This document shows, piece by piece, positions 16,599-24,911 of a stretch of 64,000 bases of DNA. The notes under the pieces were generated by a model. It was not told the origin of the DNA. It searched no databases and saw only the letters and a list, made by a program, of their open reading frames with translations. This DNA comes from Phytoactinopolyspora alkaliphila (GTDB lineage Bacteria; Actinomycetota; Actinomycetes; Jiangellales; Jiangellaceae): contig NZ_JAAGOB010000007.1 in assembly GCF_010550695.1 (NCBI RefSeq), forward strand, positions 124,001 to 188,000, in the 5' to 3' direction. Within the stretch, counting starts at the first letter, position 1. Every line of letters starts with the position of its first letter. Position numbers and translations under genes: made by a program.

Positions 16599-17483
16599 TC
16601 AGAGTGTCTTGCGTCGTTCCTGGCCGGACACCGCGAAGTCGAAGATCGCGGTCGCCGCGAGTCGGGAAGTCGTATCGTTGACGTCGATCATCGGATTGAC
16701 CTCCATCAGGGCAAGCGCGTCGCAGTGGGGCGCCAGGCCAGTGACAAGATCCAGGAAATGCCGCGAGGAGAAGCCTCCGGGCTCGTGCGCACCCGAGCCC
16801 GGAGCAAACGCGGGATCGACGACATCGATGTCGACGGTGAGCACCACGTGATCGGCCCCGCCGACACGGTCCACGATGCGCCGTACGGAATCGGTTACGC
16901 CGATGTCGATGCTCGTTTTGGCGGTGAGGACCTGTAACCCGACGTCCTCGGCGTAGCGTGCCGAGGAGGGAAAGTTGAAGTTGCGGAGCCCCACCTGGAT
17001 CGTGGCGCCGGGCGCAACTCGATCGAGCTCCAGGCAGCGGCGCATCCCGCTGGACTGACTGAACCCACCTTGCTTGGCGTTGGTGTCCGCGAGATCGAAA
17101 TGCGCATCGAGATAAATCAAGCCAACCGAGCCAGACACGGACCGATGAAAGCCCCGCACCGCGCCGAACAGCATCGAGTCGTCGCCGCCAACGAAGATCG
17201 GCACCCGTTCCTTGTCCATCGTGTCGGTGATAGCCGACGAGACCGCATCGAGCGAGGCCATCAGATCACTTGGTACGACCTCAGCGTCTCCACGGTCGGT
17301 GAGGAAGTTTCCGGACAGATCATGGTGGGACGCACTGTCCAGCCAGTAGACGGCCTCATCTTCGACCCGTCCTCGGATCCAGGCCAGGCTCCGGCGGATC
17401 GCTTCGGGCCCATATCGGGATCCAGGCCAGCCAAGGGTCGCTCCACCATCGAACGGGGCGCCCCACAACTCGAACTCACGCAC
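16599..17483 (-). CDS. Ureohydrolase (arginase/agmatinase superfamily) with an unusual metal site
   Basis: The 294-residue protein has three superfamily motifs: VGGDDSM, YLDAHFDLAD and DIDVVDPAFAPG. In active manganese enzymes the first is normally GGDHS; here residue 102 is Asp instead of the bridging-site His. The other five ligands (DAHxD and DxD) are kept. Members hydrolyse guanidino groups to urea (arginase, agmatinase, guanidinobutyrase) or formimidoyl groups. The start is GTG at 17483 with GAGGAGGA upstream. It lies 54 bp after the AsnC regulator. It could act on a different amidine or amide substrate, or use a changed metal. Confidence 0.85.
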   Translation of the reverse strand: MREFELWGAPFDGGATLGWPGSRYGPEAIRRSLAWIRGRVEDEAVYWLDSASHHDLSGNFLTDRGDAEVVPSDLMASLDAVSSAITDTMDKERVPIFVGGDDSMLFGAVRGFHRSVSGSVGLIYLDAHFDLADTNAKQGGFSQSSGMRRCLELDRVAPGATIQVGLRNFNFPSSARYAEDVGLQVLTAKTSIDIGVTDSVRRIVDRVGGADHVVLTVDIDVVDPAFAPGSGAHEPGGFSSRHFLDLVTGLAPHCDALALMEVNPMIDVNDTTSRLAATAIFDFAVSGQERRKTL

Positions 17484-17537
17484 GTCGGTTCCTCCTCGAC
17501 TTTGAGTTTCCTTGGATCTCAGGTGGTCAACGCCCAA

Positions 17538-18014
17538 CTAGTTGGCATCGGAGCCGGTGAACAGATCGAGCTGGCGGTTCGGCACGGCGGATGACATGAG
17601 CAGCAGCGTCTCTGTACGCCCGTACGACATCAGGTCGTCCAGCAGCACTTCCAGCTCGGGTACGCCTTCGCACACCACCCTCAGCAGATGCGAGGCATCG
17701 CCAGTGACCCGGTGGCATTCGAGTACGTGCCGGAGGGTGCGAGCATGTGATTCGAAGCTCTTGAACGTCGGCGGCTCGTTGAACACCTTGATGTACGCCT
17801 GGACGCTGTATCCCAGACGCTGGATGTTGATCTCGGCGCGGTAGCCCGTGAGGAGACCTTCGTCCTCAAGCTTCGCCACACGTTCCGTCACGGCCGCCGG
17901 GCTCAGTCCGACCCGCCGGCCTACCTCGGCATACGTCAGCCTCCCCTCGGCCTGAAGGATCGTCAAGATCTTCCGATTGACTGTGTCGAGTTCGACGGGT
18001 GGCTTCATTCTCAT
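17538..18014 (-). CDS. Lrp/AsnC-family transcriptional regulator
   Basis: The 158-residue protein has an N-terminal winged helix-turn-helix (LDTVNRKILTILQAEGRLTY, then EVGRRVGLSPAAVTERVAKLEDEG) and a C-terminal RAM domain (ECHRVTGDASHLLRVV). RAM domains bind amino acids and drive octamer formation. Its start overlaps the stop of the M24 gene as ATGA, so it is made as part of the catabolic operon and probably controls it in response to the substrate or a product. A similar AsnC regulator accompanies ectoine TRAP/catabolic operons. Confidence 0.92.
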   Translation of the reverse strand: MRMKPPVELDTVNRKILTILQAEGRLTYAEVGRRVGLSPAAVTERVAKLEDEGLLTGYRAEINIQRLGYSVQAYIKVFNEPPTFKSFESHARTLRHVLECHRVTGDASHLLRVVCEGVPELEVLLDDLMSYGRTETLLLMSSAVPNRQLDLFTGSDAN

Positions 18015-19240
18015 TCCCCCTCATACGTCGATCCGGCGGGCGAGGTGTGGGTCGAGATGACAGGCATCACGGGCGCCGGTGTCAGTAACTCGTATCCGGA
18101 TTCCGTCACCGCGACCATGTCTTCGATGCACAGCATGCCGACGTCCGGCGGTGCCACTATCGGTTCGACGCAGAAGACCATCCCGGACTCGAGGACGGTA
18201 CTGCGCTCGTTGAAGTACGGTGCCTCGATCAGATGCATGCCGATGCCGTGGCACAGGCTGAAGTCCCAAGCGGTCATTCCCCGCCCCGCCAGGACCGTGC
18301 TCATCGCATCCACGACGTCTTGGCCACGCACGCCGGGACGGATCGCGGCCAGGGCCGCGTCTCGGGCCTCGACGCACGCGTCGATGGCGCGGCGCGCTTC
18401 GGCGCTGGGGTCGCCGACGAAGCAGTTCCGCGAGACGTCGCTGCGGTAACCGCCGATGGTGGCTCCGAGATCGACCACCACGACCTCGCCGTCCCGCGGG
18501 CGCCGGTCGGTCGGCCAGGCGTTTTTGAACATCGACCGGAAGCCGGAGAGGGCGAAGCAACCGAAGTCCATCGCCTCGGCCCCTCGGCGGACACACCCGG
18601 CGTGGGCCGCGGCGGCAACGTCTAGCTCAGTTGCTGACGTCGAGACAGTGTGAAGGGACTCCATGAGCGCGGCCGAAACGGCCACACCCAGACGCCGGAG
18701 AAGCGCCAGCTCCTCGGCACTCTTGATCCGCCGGATCCGGCGGACCGCATCGCTGCAGTCGACCCATGTCACACCCGGCCGGAGCTCGGCCAGGCAATTG
18801 AACGAGGACACGGGTATGGCGCGCACATCGGCAAACCCGATTCGGCCGCGGGTCGGCAACGCTTCGGCGACCTGCTTGAGCAGCCCGTCGGAGGCCGGCC
18901 CGGCCTGCTCACCGGCGGCCGGCCGGAGATCGTGCACCCAGGTAGTTTGGGCGTTCGAGTGCATTGGCTCTCCGTGCGCGATCGCGGATGTGCACAGCAC
19001 CGGGGGTCCGGAGCCGTTCAGCACGGCGAAGCTCTGACCCCACCAGGTCGAGAAGCCGGTGAGATGCCGGGTCGGGGCGTCGTCGGCAGGTGAGCCGTAC
19101 AGGACGAGCGCATCGCATTCGTGAGCCGCGGCGACGGCTCGGTAGCTTTCCAGTCGCCGACCGTACTCGGACATGGAGAAAGTCAGCTCGAGCACGTCCA
19201 GCCGGGCCGGCCAGTTCCAAGGGATTCGCGCCTCAGGCAC
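18011..19240 (-). CDS. M24-family metallopeptidase-like hydrolase (Xaa-Pro peptidase / creatinase / ectoine hydrolase fold)
   Basis: The 409-residue protein has an N-terminal creatinase-like domain and a C-terminal pita-bread domain. The five usual metal ligands appear present: Asp in VVVDLGA, Asp in YRSDVSR, His in CHGIGMHL, Glu in CVEPIV and Glu in CIEDMV. The family includes Xaa-Pro peptidases but also creatinase and ectoine hydrolase, which open C-N bonds in small molecules. It starts with GTG inside the aminotransferase reading frame (8-bp overlap). Context of TRAP transporter and aminotransferase favours a small-molecule hydrolase over a peptidase. Confidence 0.88.
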   Translation of the reverse strand: MPEARIPWNWPARLDVLELTFSMSEYGRRLESYRAVAAAHECDALVLYGSPADDAPTRHLTGFSTWWGQSFAVLNGSGPPVLCTSAIAHGEPMHSNAQTTWVHDLRPAAGEQAGPASDGLLKQVAEALPTRGRIGFADVRAIPVSSFNCLAELRPGVTWVDCSDAVRRIRRIKSAEELALLRRLGVAVSAALMESLHTVSTSATELDVAAAAHAGCVRRGAEAMDFGCFALSGFRSMFKNAWPTDRRPRDGEVVVVDLGATIGGYRSDVSRNCFVGDPSAEARRAIDACVEARDAALAAIRPGVRGQDVVDAMSTVLAGRGMTAWDFSLCHGIGMHLIEAPYFNERSTVLESGMVFCVEPIVAPPDVGMLCIEDMVAVTESGYELLTPAPVMPVISTHTSPAGSTYEGE

Positions 19241-20570
19241 GGGCGGCCACCTCCGCCTCGCACGCTCGGGCCAAGCCCGCGCACATGATGTCTATCTCGG
19301 CAGCCGACACCGTCATCGGCGGGCGGAAACGAATACTGCGTGGTCCACCGGCCAGGGCGAAGATCCGCTGCTCGTCGCGCAGTCGTGCCATGACACGGTC
19401 ACGGGTACTGGTATCGGGCAGGTCGATTGCGGCGATGACGCCGCGCCCGCGAACGTTGATCACGAAATTGTCGCTGCTCTCCGACAGGGCGTCCAGACCA
19501 TCCAGGAGGTGATTTCCGACCTCAGCGACATGCTGGAGCAGGTTCCGAGCTCGGATCACTTCCATGACCTTCGTCGCCCGGACCATGTCGGTCAGGTTGA
19601 CCCCCCACGTCGAGCCGATCCGCGCCGTGGTGGCGAAGACGTTGCTCTCTACCTCGTGCACACGGCGCCCCGCCATGACTCCACATACCTGGAGCTTCTT
19701 GCCGAAGGCGATGATGTCGGGCTCGAGCCCGTGTGCCTGATAGGCCCAGGGTTCGCCGGTGGCACCTGCGCCGCTCTGTACCTCGTCGAGGACGAACAGC
19801 GCGTCGTTCTCCCGGCACATCTCCTGGACCCGCGACAGGAACTCACCGCGAAGATGGTTGTCGCCGCCTTCGCTCTGGATCGTCTCGGCGATGAAGCAGG
19901 CGATCTCCCCGCCTTGTTCGTCGAAGGCTTGCGCCGCGGCGTCGAGCGCGGTTCTCTCAGCCTTCTCGATCTCGTCCAGGTATGTCTTCACCGGGTACCG
20001 GACCACGGGTGCGGGGACTCGCGGCCAATCGAAGGCTGGGAAGTGGCGTGTGTAGATCGGGCGGGTGTTCGTCAGGGACAGGGTGTATCCCGATCGCCCG
20101 TGGAAACTGCCGGTGAGGTGCAGGACGCGCCACGGGGGGCGGTCATCGGACCGGGCCGGGTCTGAGCGCTGCGCTTTCCAGTCGAAGGCCACCTTGAGAG
20201 CATTCTCCACCGCCAAGGCACCTCCTTCGACGAACATCACCTTGTCGAGGGCGGGGTCGGCGAATGTCCGGTCGAACTCGGTGAAGAACTCGGCAAAATC
20301 CTCCGTGACGACGTCGGAACACGACGGCTTGTGCAGGGCGGCTCGCAGCAACCGCCCCCGGAACCGATGATCCTCGGTCAGGTCCGGTGGGTTCATGCCC
20401 AACGGCTGAGAGCCGTGGAAACCGGCGAAGTCGAGGTAGGGTCGCCCGTCCTCCGCCGACGCCAGCCATGTGCCGTGGCTGCGCTCGAAGTCGAGAACGA
20501 ACGTGCCGGGCTGATACGGCAAGCGGGAGAGCACACGCGGAGGCACGGGCGCGTCTGGCGGGGGAGTCAC
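19233..20570 (-). CDS. Class III aminotransferase, L-lysine 6-aminotransferase-like
   Basis: The 445-residue PLP enzyme has several signatures shared with lysine 6-aminotransferases: GSFHGRSGYTLSLTNT near residue 163, FIAETIQSEGGDNHLRGEF near residue 235, VLDEVQSGAGATG with the PLP Asp, and FGKKLQVCG with the PLP lysine. Lat converts lysine to aminoadipate semialdehyde; related enzymes use ornithine, diaminobutyrate or GABA. The GTG at 20570 has AAAGGAAA upstream. It lies 45 bp after the TRAP large permease and overlaps the M24 gene. The link to a dedicated importer suggests the amino donor is the imported compound or its hydrolysis product. Confidence 0.88.
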   Translation of the reverse strand: MTPPPDAPVPPRVLSRLPYQPGTFVLDFERSHGTWLASAEDGRPYLDFAGFHGSQPLGMNPPDLTEDHRFRGRLLRAALHKPSCSDVVTEDFAEFFTEFDRTFADPALDKVMFVEGGALAVENALKVAFDWKAQRSDPARSDDRPPWRVLHLTGSFHGRSGYTLSLTNTRPIYTRHFPAFDWPRVPAPVVRYPVKTYLDEIEKAERTALDAAAQAFDEQGGEIACFIAETIQSEGGDNHLRGEFLSRVQEMCRENDALFVLDEVQSGAGATGEPWAYQAHGLEPDIIAFGKKLQVCGVMAGRRVHEVESNVFATTARIGSTWGVNLTDMVRATKVMEVIRARNLLQHVAEVGNHLLDGLDALSESSDNFVINVRGRGVIAAIDLPDTSTRDRVMARLRDEQRIFALAGGPRSIRFRPPMTVSAAEIDIMCAGLARACEAEVAARA

Positions 20571-20615
20571 GTACGTGTTTCCTTTCACGGGTGGCCAAAG
20601 TGTGGGCACGATCGA

Positions 20616-21905
20616 TCACATCCCGTAGCCGAGCAGCCTCGGCAGCAGCAGACTGATGTCCGACCACAAGGTCAAGACCAGCAACGCGGCGATCAACACC
20701 GCGATGAACGGCAGGATCTCCCGGATGATCTCGGCCAGCGGTGTCCGAGTCTGGTTGCTGAGTATGAACAAGAGCATCCCGAACGGTGGTGTGGCCAGGC
20801 CGACCATGATGTTGAAGGTGATGACCACGCCCAGGTGAACCGGGTCCACACCGGCGGTCAGCAGGGCGGGAAGAACGATCGGAATCATCACCAGCAGGAG
20901 CACCATGGTGTCGAGAACCATGCCCAGGAGCAGGAAGACCACGTTGACGATGAGGAGCAGCACGATCGCGTTGGTGCTGACCTCGAGCAACCCCATCGCG
21001 ATGCGGGCACCGACACCCTCGCTGGCTACCGCGTAGCTCACGATGAATCCGCCGGCCAGGACTACACAGGTACTCGCCGTCTGGCGGGAAGCCGTCCGCA
21101 ACACCTGGTATATCCGGCGGGGCGAGCGAAGCCCGTACGCCGTTCCCAGGATCAGCGCGTACAGCGCCGCGACACCGGCGGCTTCGGTGGGTGTGAAGGC
21201 GCCGCTGTAGATGCCGCCGAGCAGGATGACCACCGTCAACAGGGCAGGCGCGGCGCGGATGAAGGACCGGCCCACATGTCCAAAGCCCTGCCACCCCGGT
21301 TTCGGGAAGTCCTGCCGGCGGGCCAGGAAGCCGATGAGGCCCATGAGGAACAGCGCGATGACGACTCCGGGTAGGATCCCCGCAGCGAACAGCATGCCGA
21401 CGCTGGTGCCGGAAAGATACGCGTAGATGACCATGGTGATGCTCGGCGGGATCACGCCGCCGAGGGTCGCGGACGCCGCGCTCGCCGCGCACGCGAAGCC
21501 GGGCCTGTAGCCGGCCTCGACCTGAGCTTTCGTCACCATCTTTCCGGTTCCACTGGCGTCGGCCATTGCGCTGCCGCTCATGCCGCTGAACACGCCGCTC
21601 GTGACGACGTCGACCTGGGCCAGACCTCCTCGCATGCCGCCCACCGTGGAATGCGCGAGCGTGAACAGGCGCTCGGCGATCCTCGACACGTTCATCAGCT
21701 CGGCGCCGAAGATGAACAGCGGGATCGCCAGAAGGATGAACTTCGAATAGAAACCGCCCATGACCACCTGCGCGACATTGCCCAGGTCACCGCCTCCGAC
21801 CAGCATGTACACCATGCCGCCGGACAGCATCGTGAAACCGATAGGCGTGCGCAGGAGGAAGCCGGCCACGAGGACTATGAGCATCACCGTGAATTCCGTG
21901 CTCAT
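20616..21905 (-). CDS. dctM: TRAP transporter large permease subunit (DctM type)
   Basis: The 429-residue protein is almost wholly hydrophobic, with about 12 membrane segments. Family motifs include AIPLFIFGAELMNVSRIAER near residue 55, GVFSGMSGSAMADASGTG near residue 100, GGVIPPSITMVIY near residue 150 and LLVMIPIVLPAL near residue 345. It is the sodium-coupled transport subunit that works with the small DctQ subunit and a soluble binding protein. Its ATG overlaps the DctQ stop as ATGA with GAGGGGGT upstream. Confidence 0.95.
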   Translation of the reverse strand: MSTEFTVMLIVLVAGFLLRTPIGFTMLSGGMVYMLVGGGDLGNVAQVVMGGFYSKFILLAIPLFIFGAELMNVSRIAERLFTLAHSTVGGMRGGLAQVDVVTSGVFSGMSGSAMADASGTGKMVTKAQVEAGYRPGFACAASAASATLGGVIPPSITMVIYAYLSGTSVGMLFAAGILPGVVIALFLMGLIGFLARRQDFPKPGWQGFGHVGRSFIRAAPALLTVVILLGGIYSGAFTPTEAAGVAALYALILGTAYGLRSPRRIYQVLRTASRQTASTCVVLAGGFIVSYAVASEGVGARIAMGLLEVSTNAIVLLLIVNVVFLLLGMVLDTMVLLLVMIPIVLPALLTAGVDPVHLGVVITFNIMVGLATPPFGMLLFILSNQTRTPLAEIIREILPFIAVLIAALLVLTLWSDISLLLPRLLGYGM

Positions 21906-22426
21906 GGCACGACCCCCTCGCTGTCCGGGCGCCATGCTCGGAGATCGGCAAAGAGGCGGACCAACCTGTGTAAGACCGTTGCCACGAGGAAGACGAGGAA
22001 AGGCGAGAAGGCGATGCTGAACGGCACGCCGACGCCCGGGACTCGTTCGGCTCCCATGAACTGCAGGTAGCGCACGGTCGGCCAGATGGCCAGGCTGAAC
22101 GGCACCACGATCAGAAGATCGGACCCGATCCGGCTGGCGAACTGGGCAGCAGGCGGCAAGCGGCGGTAGACCAGGTCGAAGGCGATGTGGTCATCGTCTC
22201 GGTGCAGCGGACCGCTGCCGATCGTGATGACAGCGATGAAGGCGAGTGTGCTGATGCTGACAGTCCAGACGAGCGGCTGATCGAAGACATACCGGGACGC
22301 CACTCCGGCGATCACCGTCACGAACATAGCGATGAAGAGCACGGCGGTAGCAGTCTCTTCGAGTCCGCGGATGAGCCTGACGCCGTGCGAGACCCGCTGC
22401 TTGTCGCGTACCGGCGCCTCCGTCAT
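21902..22426 (-). CDS. dctQ: TRAP transporter small permease subunit (DctQ type)
   Basis: The 174-residue protein has four membrane helices (near residues 25-45, 60-78, 100-120 and 138-158), with R-Y-V-F and HRDDDHIAFDLV in the first loop region, as in DctQ. It binds DctM to form the membrane part of the TRAP importer. The ATG at 22426 overlaps the stop of the upstream binding-protein gene (ATGA); the longer frame to 22465 lacks support. Confidence 0.9.
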   Translation of the reverse strand: MTEAPVRDKQRVSHGVRLIRGLEETATAVLFIAMFVTVIAGVASRYVFDQPLVWTVSISTLAFIAVITIGSGPLHRDDDHIAFDLVYRRLPPAAQFASRIGSDLLIVVPFSLAIWPTVRYLQFMGAERVPGVGVPFSIAFSPFLVFLVATVLHRLVRLFADLRAWRPDSEGVVP

Positions 22427-23448
22427 CGAAGCGACTCGATCTGGTCGTACATATCGGGCAACCACCTCTCGGTGATGGATTCGTCTTGGAGGTACGTTCC
22501 TAGGACGTGCTCGCGGAATGCGTCGACGTCCGGTTCGTACACCCGTAGTCCGGCCTCCTCGAACTGCCGTGCCAGGTCGGACTCCAAGGCCAAGGTCTCC
22601 GCGGTCGCCTCGTCGCGCGCGGTGCGCCAGGCGTCGACGATCGCGTCCTGGTGGCCGGGGTCCAGACCTTGCCAGACGTCCTCGTTGATGGTCGGCCAGA
22701 CGGAGTCCGCTACATGGCTGCTGAGGACGACCTGCTCGGTCACCTCGTGCAGCTTGCTGGCGTAGGTGAGGGGGAGGGGTGTCTCCTGTGCATCGATCGT
22801 GCCCGTCTGCAGAGCGAGATAGACCTCTCCGAATGCCACCGGTGTCGGTTCCGCGCCTAGGGCGCGCCCCATATAGAGCCAGTTGTCCCGGTCGGGGACG
22901 CGCAGCTTGACTCCGTCCAGGTCCGCGGGGGTTCGGACCTCGCGGCTTCCGTCTCGAAGACTGAGTTGCCTGGTGCCGATGTAGAGCGTGGTCAGCGGGC
23001 GAATCCCCATCTCTTCGCGAACCAGCTCAAAAAGTTGCTCACCGGGTGGTCCATCCATGACTCGGTAGAGATGCTCGGCGTCGGAGATCACGTATGGCGT
23101 CGAGACGATCTCCGCCGCAGGCACGCGATCGGCTACCCATTGGGGGCCGGCGAACGTCATATCGAGATCGCCCCGGAGCAGTGCGGACTGCTCAGCGTTC
23201 TGGTCGTACAGACTGCCACTGCTGAAGACCTGGATCTCGACGGCGCCGGAGGTGTTCTCCTCGACCAGCTCCGCGAACCGATTGATCGCCCCGGTGGCGA
23301 TATCGTCCGGAGCGAGAATGGTCGAGAAGCGCAGGCTAACCTCGCCGCCGCCCTCGGTGTCGTCGTTCGACCCACCACAGCCGGCCAGCACGGCGGAGAG
23401 TGTGAGTGCGACGCCAGCGGCCGTATTCGAGAGGAATCGCTTCGTCAT
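22423..23448 (-). CDS. dctP: TRAP transporter substrate-binding lipoprotein, copy 1 (DctP type)
   Basis: The 341-residue protein has a lipobox ending at Cys24 (LSAVLAGC). The mature part has DctP features: RFSTILAPDD at the first strand, AFGEVYLALQTGTIDAQETPL in the hinge region and the carboxylate-binding Arg in LRVPDRDNW. Two adjacent ATGs occur; the second (23448) has the better spacing to GAGG. It captures an organic acid or zwitterion for DctQM. It is clearly a paralogue of the next gene upstream, sharing whole motif blocks throughout its length. Confidence 0.92.
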   Translation of the reverse strand: MTKRFLSNTAAGVALTLSAVLAGCGGSNDDTEGGGEVSLRFSTILAPDDIATGAINRFAELVEENTSGAVEIQVFSSGSLYDQNAEQSALLRGDLDMTFAGPQWVADRVPAAEIVSTPYVISDAEHLYRVMDGPPGEQLFELVREEMGIRPLTTLYIGTRQLSLRDGSREVRTPADLDGVKLRVPDRDNWLYMGRALGAEPTPVAFGEVYLALQTGTIDAQETPLPLTYASKLHEVTEQVVLSSHVADSVWPTINEDVWQGLDPGHQDAIVDAWRTARDEATAETLALESDLARQFEEAGLRVYEPDVDAFREHVLGTYLQDESITERWLPDMYDQIESLR

Positions 23449-23504
23449 CATGCACCTCGAGTTCAGATCGTGGCCGAGAGGTCGGTGATCGTCTCGGCGG
23501 AGAG

Positions 23505-24536
23505 TCAGTAGGTGACAGCTTGCAGGGTCTCGAGGAGCCCTTCCGGCCATTGCCCGACGACGGCTTCGTCGTTCAGGTAGATCCCCTGAACATGTTCACG
23601 GAACGCGTCGACGTCGGGCTCGTAGACATCGAGGCCTTCGTCGCGGAAGTAGTCCTGCAACTCGGCTTCGCGCTGGACGGTCTTCCCCGTCGCCTCGTCG
23701 CGCGCGACGAGCCACGCGTCATGGATTGCGCGCTGCTCGTCCTCGCTCAGACCCTGCCAGGTGTCCTCATTGATCGTGGGCCAATAGTCCGTGACCACGT
23801 GGCCGGTCAGCGAGACACTGGACGTTACCTCGTAGAACTTGCTCGAGAACGTCAACGGGAGTGCGGTCTCCTGTGCGTCGACCGCGCCGGTCTGCAGCGC
23901 CAGGTACAGCTCGCCGAACGCCACCGGCGTGGGATCTGCCCCGAGTGACCTCGCCATGTATATCCACGAGTCTTGATCGGGTATCCGAAGTTTGACGCCG
24001 TTCAAGTCTTCGGGGGTCATCACACGATGGCCGATGTCGCGCAGATTGAGCTGCCGCGTTCCAACGTAGACGGTGGTCAGCGGCCGGATGTTCAACGTTT
24101 CGACGGTGTCGGAGAAGATGCGTTCCCCGACCTCGCTCGACATGACGGCGTACAGGTGTTCCGGATTCTCGATCATGTAAGGAACCGTGACGATACTGGC
24201 GGCGGGCACGCGGTCGGAGATCTCCTGCGGCCCGATGAACGTCATGTCGAGATCGCCACGTTGAATCGCCTGCTGGGCTTGGTTCTGATCGAATAAGCTC
24301 CCGCTGTCGAAGACCTCGACGGTCACGGCACCGGCTGTGTTCTCCTCGACCTCGGCGGCGAAGCGGCGCACCGCCTCTGTCGCATAATCGTCCGGCGCGA
24401 GAATCGTGGAGAATCGCAGAGTACGAGATCCCGAATCCGGATCGTCGCCGGCGCTGTTGGAGCAAGCTGTCAAGAGGGCGGATCCGAGAATGAATGCCAC
24501 CGCCGTTGATCTATAAAACACCACGCGCTTTCTCAT
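23505..24536 (-). CDS. dctP: TRAP transporter substrate-binding lipoprotein, copy 2 (DctP type)
   Basis: First gene of the island operon, 343 residues, lipobox ending at Cys25 (SALLTAC). RFSTILAPDDYATEA, VKLRIPDQDSW and AFGELYLALQTGAVDAQETAL align with the next gene block for block. Two binding proteins for one DctQM pair is unusual and suggests two related ligands or affinities. ATG 24536 has GGGAG 7 nt upstream; the longer GTG start at 24554 is less likely. Confidence 0.92.
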   Translation of the reverse strand: MRKRVVFYRSTAVAFILGSALLTACSNSAGDDPDSGSRTLRFSTILAPDDYATEAVRRFAAEVEENTAGAVTVEVFDSGSLFDQNQAQQAIQRGDLDMTFIGPQEISDRVPAASIVTVPYMIENPEHLYAVMSSEVGERIFSDTVETLNIRPLTTVYVGTRQLNLRDIGHRVMTPEDLNGVKLRIPDQDSWIYMARSLGADPTPVAFGELYLALQTGAVDAQETALPLTFSSKFYEVTSSVSLTGHVVTDYWPTINEDTWQGLSEDEQRAIHDAWLVARDEATGKTVQREAELQDYFRDEGLDVYEPDVDAFREHVQGIYLNDEAVVGQWPEGLLETLQAVTY

Positions 24537-24554
24537 CTTCAACTCCCAAGTCAC

Positions 24555-24789
24555 CGGTATTACCGTGAAGGATCGACAGCCAAGATGCGCTGATGCGGGG
24601 ATAGCTTAGTGTGCTGGATTTCCATGTGGAAGAGGGATTCCGTGGCCCTTGAGTTAGATCGCCGATGATCTCCTGGATTCGTCGATCGGACGCCGTTGAT
24701 CGTTCGCCATGCTCTTTCCGCGGTGATTGCCGGGATAAACTCATCTGCCCGCACATAGAAATGATCAGTGTGCGGACGGAATCTATTGA
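24555..24789. other. Upstream region of the island operon
   Basis: This stretch is visibly poorer in GC than its surroundings and must contain the promoter of the nine-gene operon, reading leftwards. An inverted repeat CCGCACA (24749-24755) and TGTGCGG (24769-24775), 13 bp apart, is the most regular element and could be an operator for the AsnC regulator or a structural end of the island. I could not identify a convincing promoter. No gene is supported. Confidence 0.45.
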
Positions 24790-24911
24790 CCCTGGCGAAG
24801 TCCGGATACGGCGCGTACCTCCTGAACCTGCCCGCGTGACACGGCCCCCGGCCGCGGTAGGTCAGGCGTGCTCACTCGTCCGGTTGCTGAGCATCTGGGA
24901 CAGGTCGTGGG
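24790..24911 (+). repeat. Right 122-bp direct repeat of the island
   Basis: It matches 12748-12869 at 120 of 122 positions. It holds an orphan piece of the rmlA 3' end (codons for [16 protein letters not shown], without its first bases) facing the intact 3' end of the gene at 24862-25344. The mismatches are at 24821 and 24841. Confidence 0.95.

Larger units (their letters stand above)
12748..24911. mobile_element. 12-kb genomic island bounded by 122-bp direct repeats
   Basis: The two 122-bp repeats lie exactly 12,042 bp apart. Removing one repeat plus the interior would join intact rmlA to an intact convergent gene (24862-25344). This is the signature of Campbell-type integration at the rmlA 3' end or of an equivalent recombination. 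No integrase, transposase, relaxase or tRNA is visible inside. The cargo is an ECF41 sigma/epimerase pair and a nine-gene TRAP-linked catabolic operon, all on the minus strand. Confidence 0.7.

Noticed and set aside
15030-24536. Assignment as a standard ectoine catabolic operon
   Set aside because: The TRAP, AsnC, M24 and aminotransferase parts fit, but DoeB-type deacetylase, EutB, EutC and a dedicated aldehyde dehydrogenase are absent, and the aminotransferase matches the lysine 6-aminotransferase pattern better.
12748-24911. Conjugative or phage-derived element
   Set aside because: No integrase, relaxase, replication, capsid or tail gene is visible between the repeats; all frames are metabolic, transport or regulatory.
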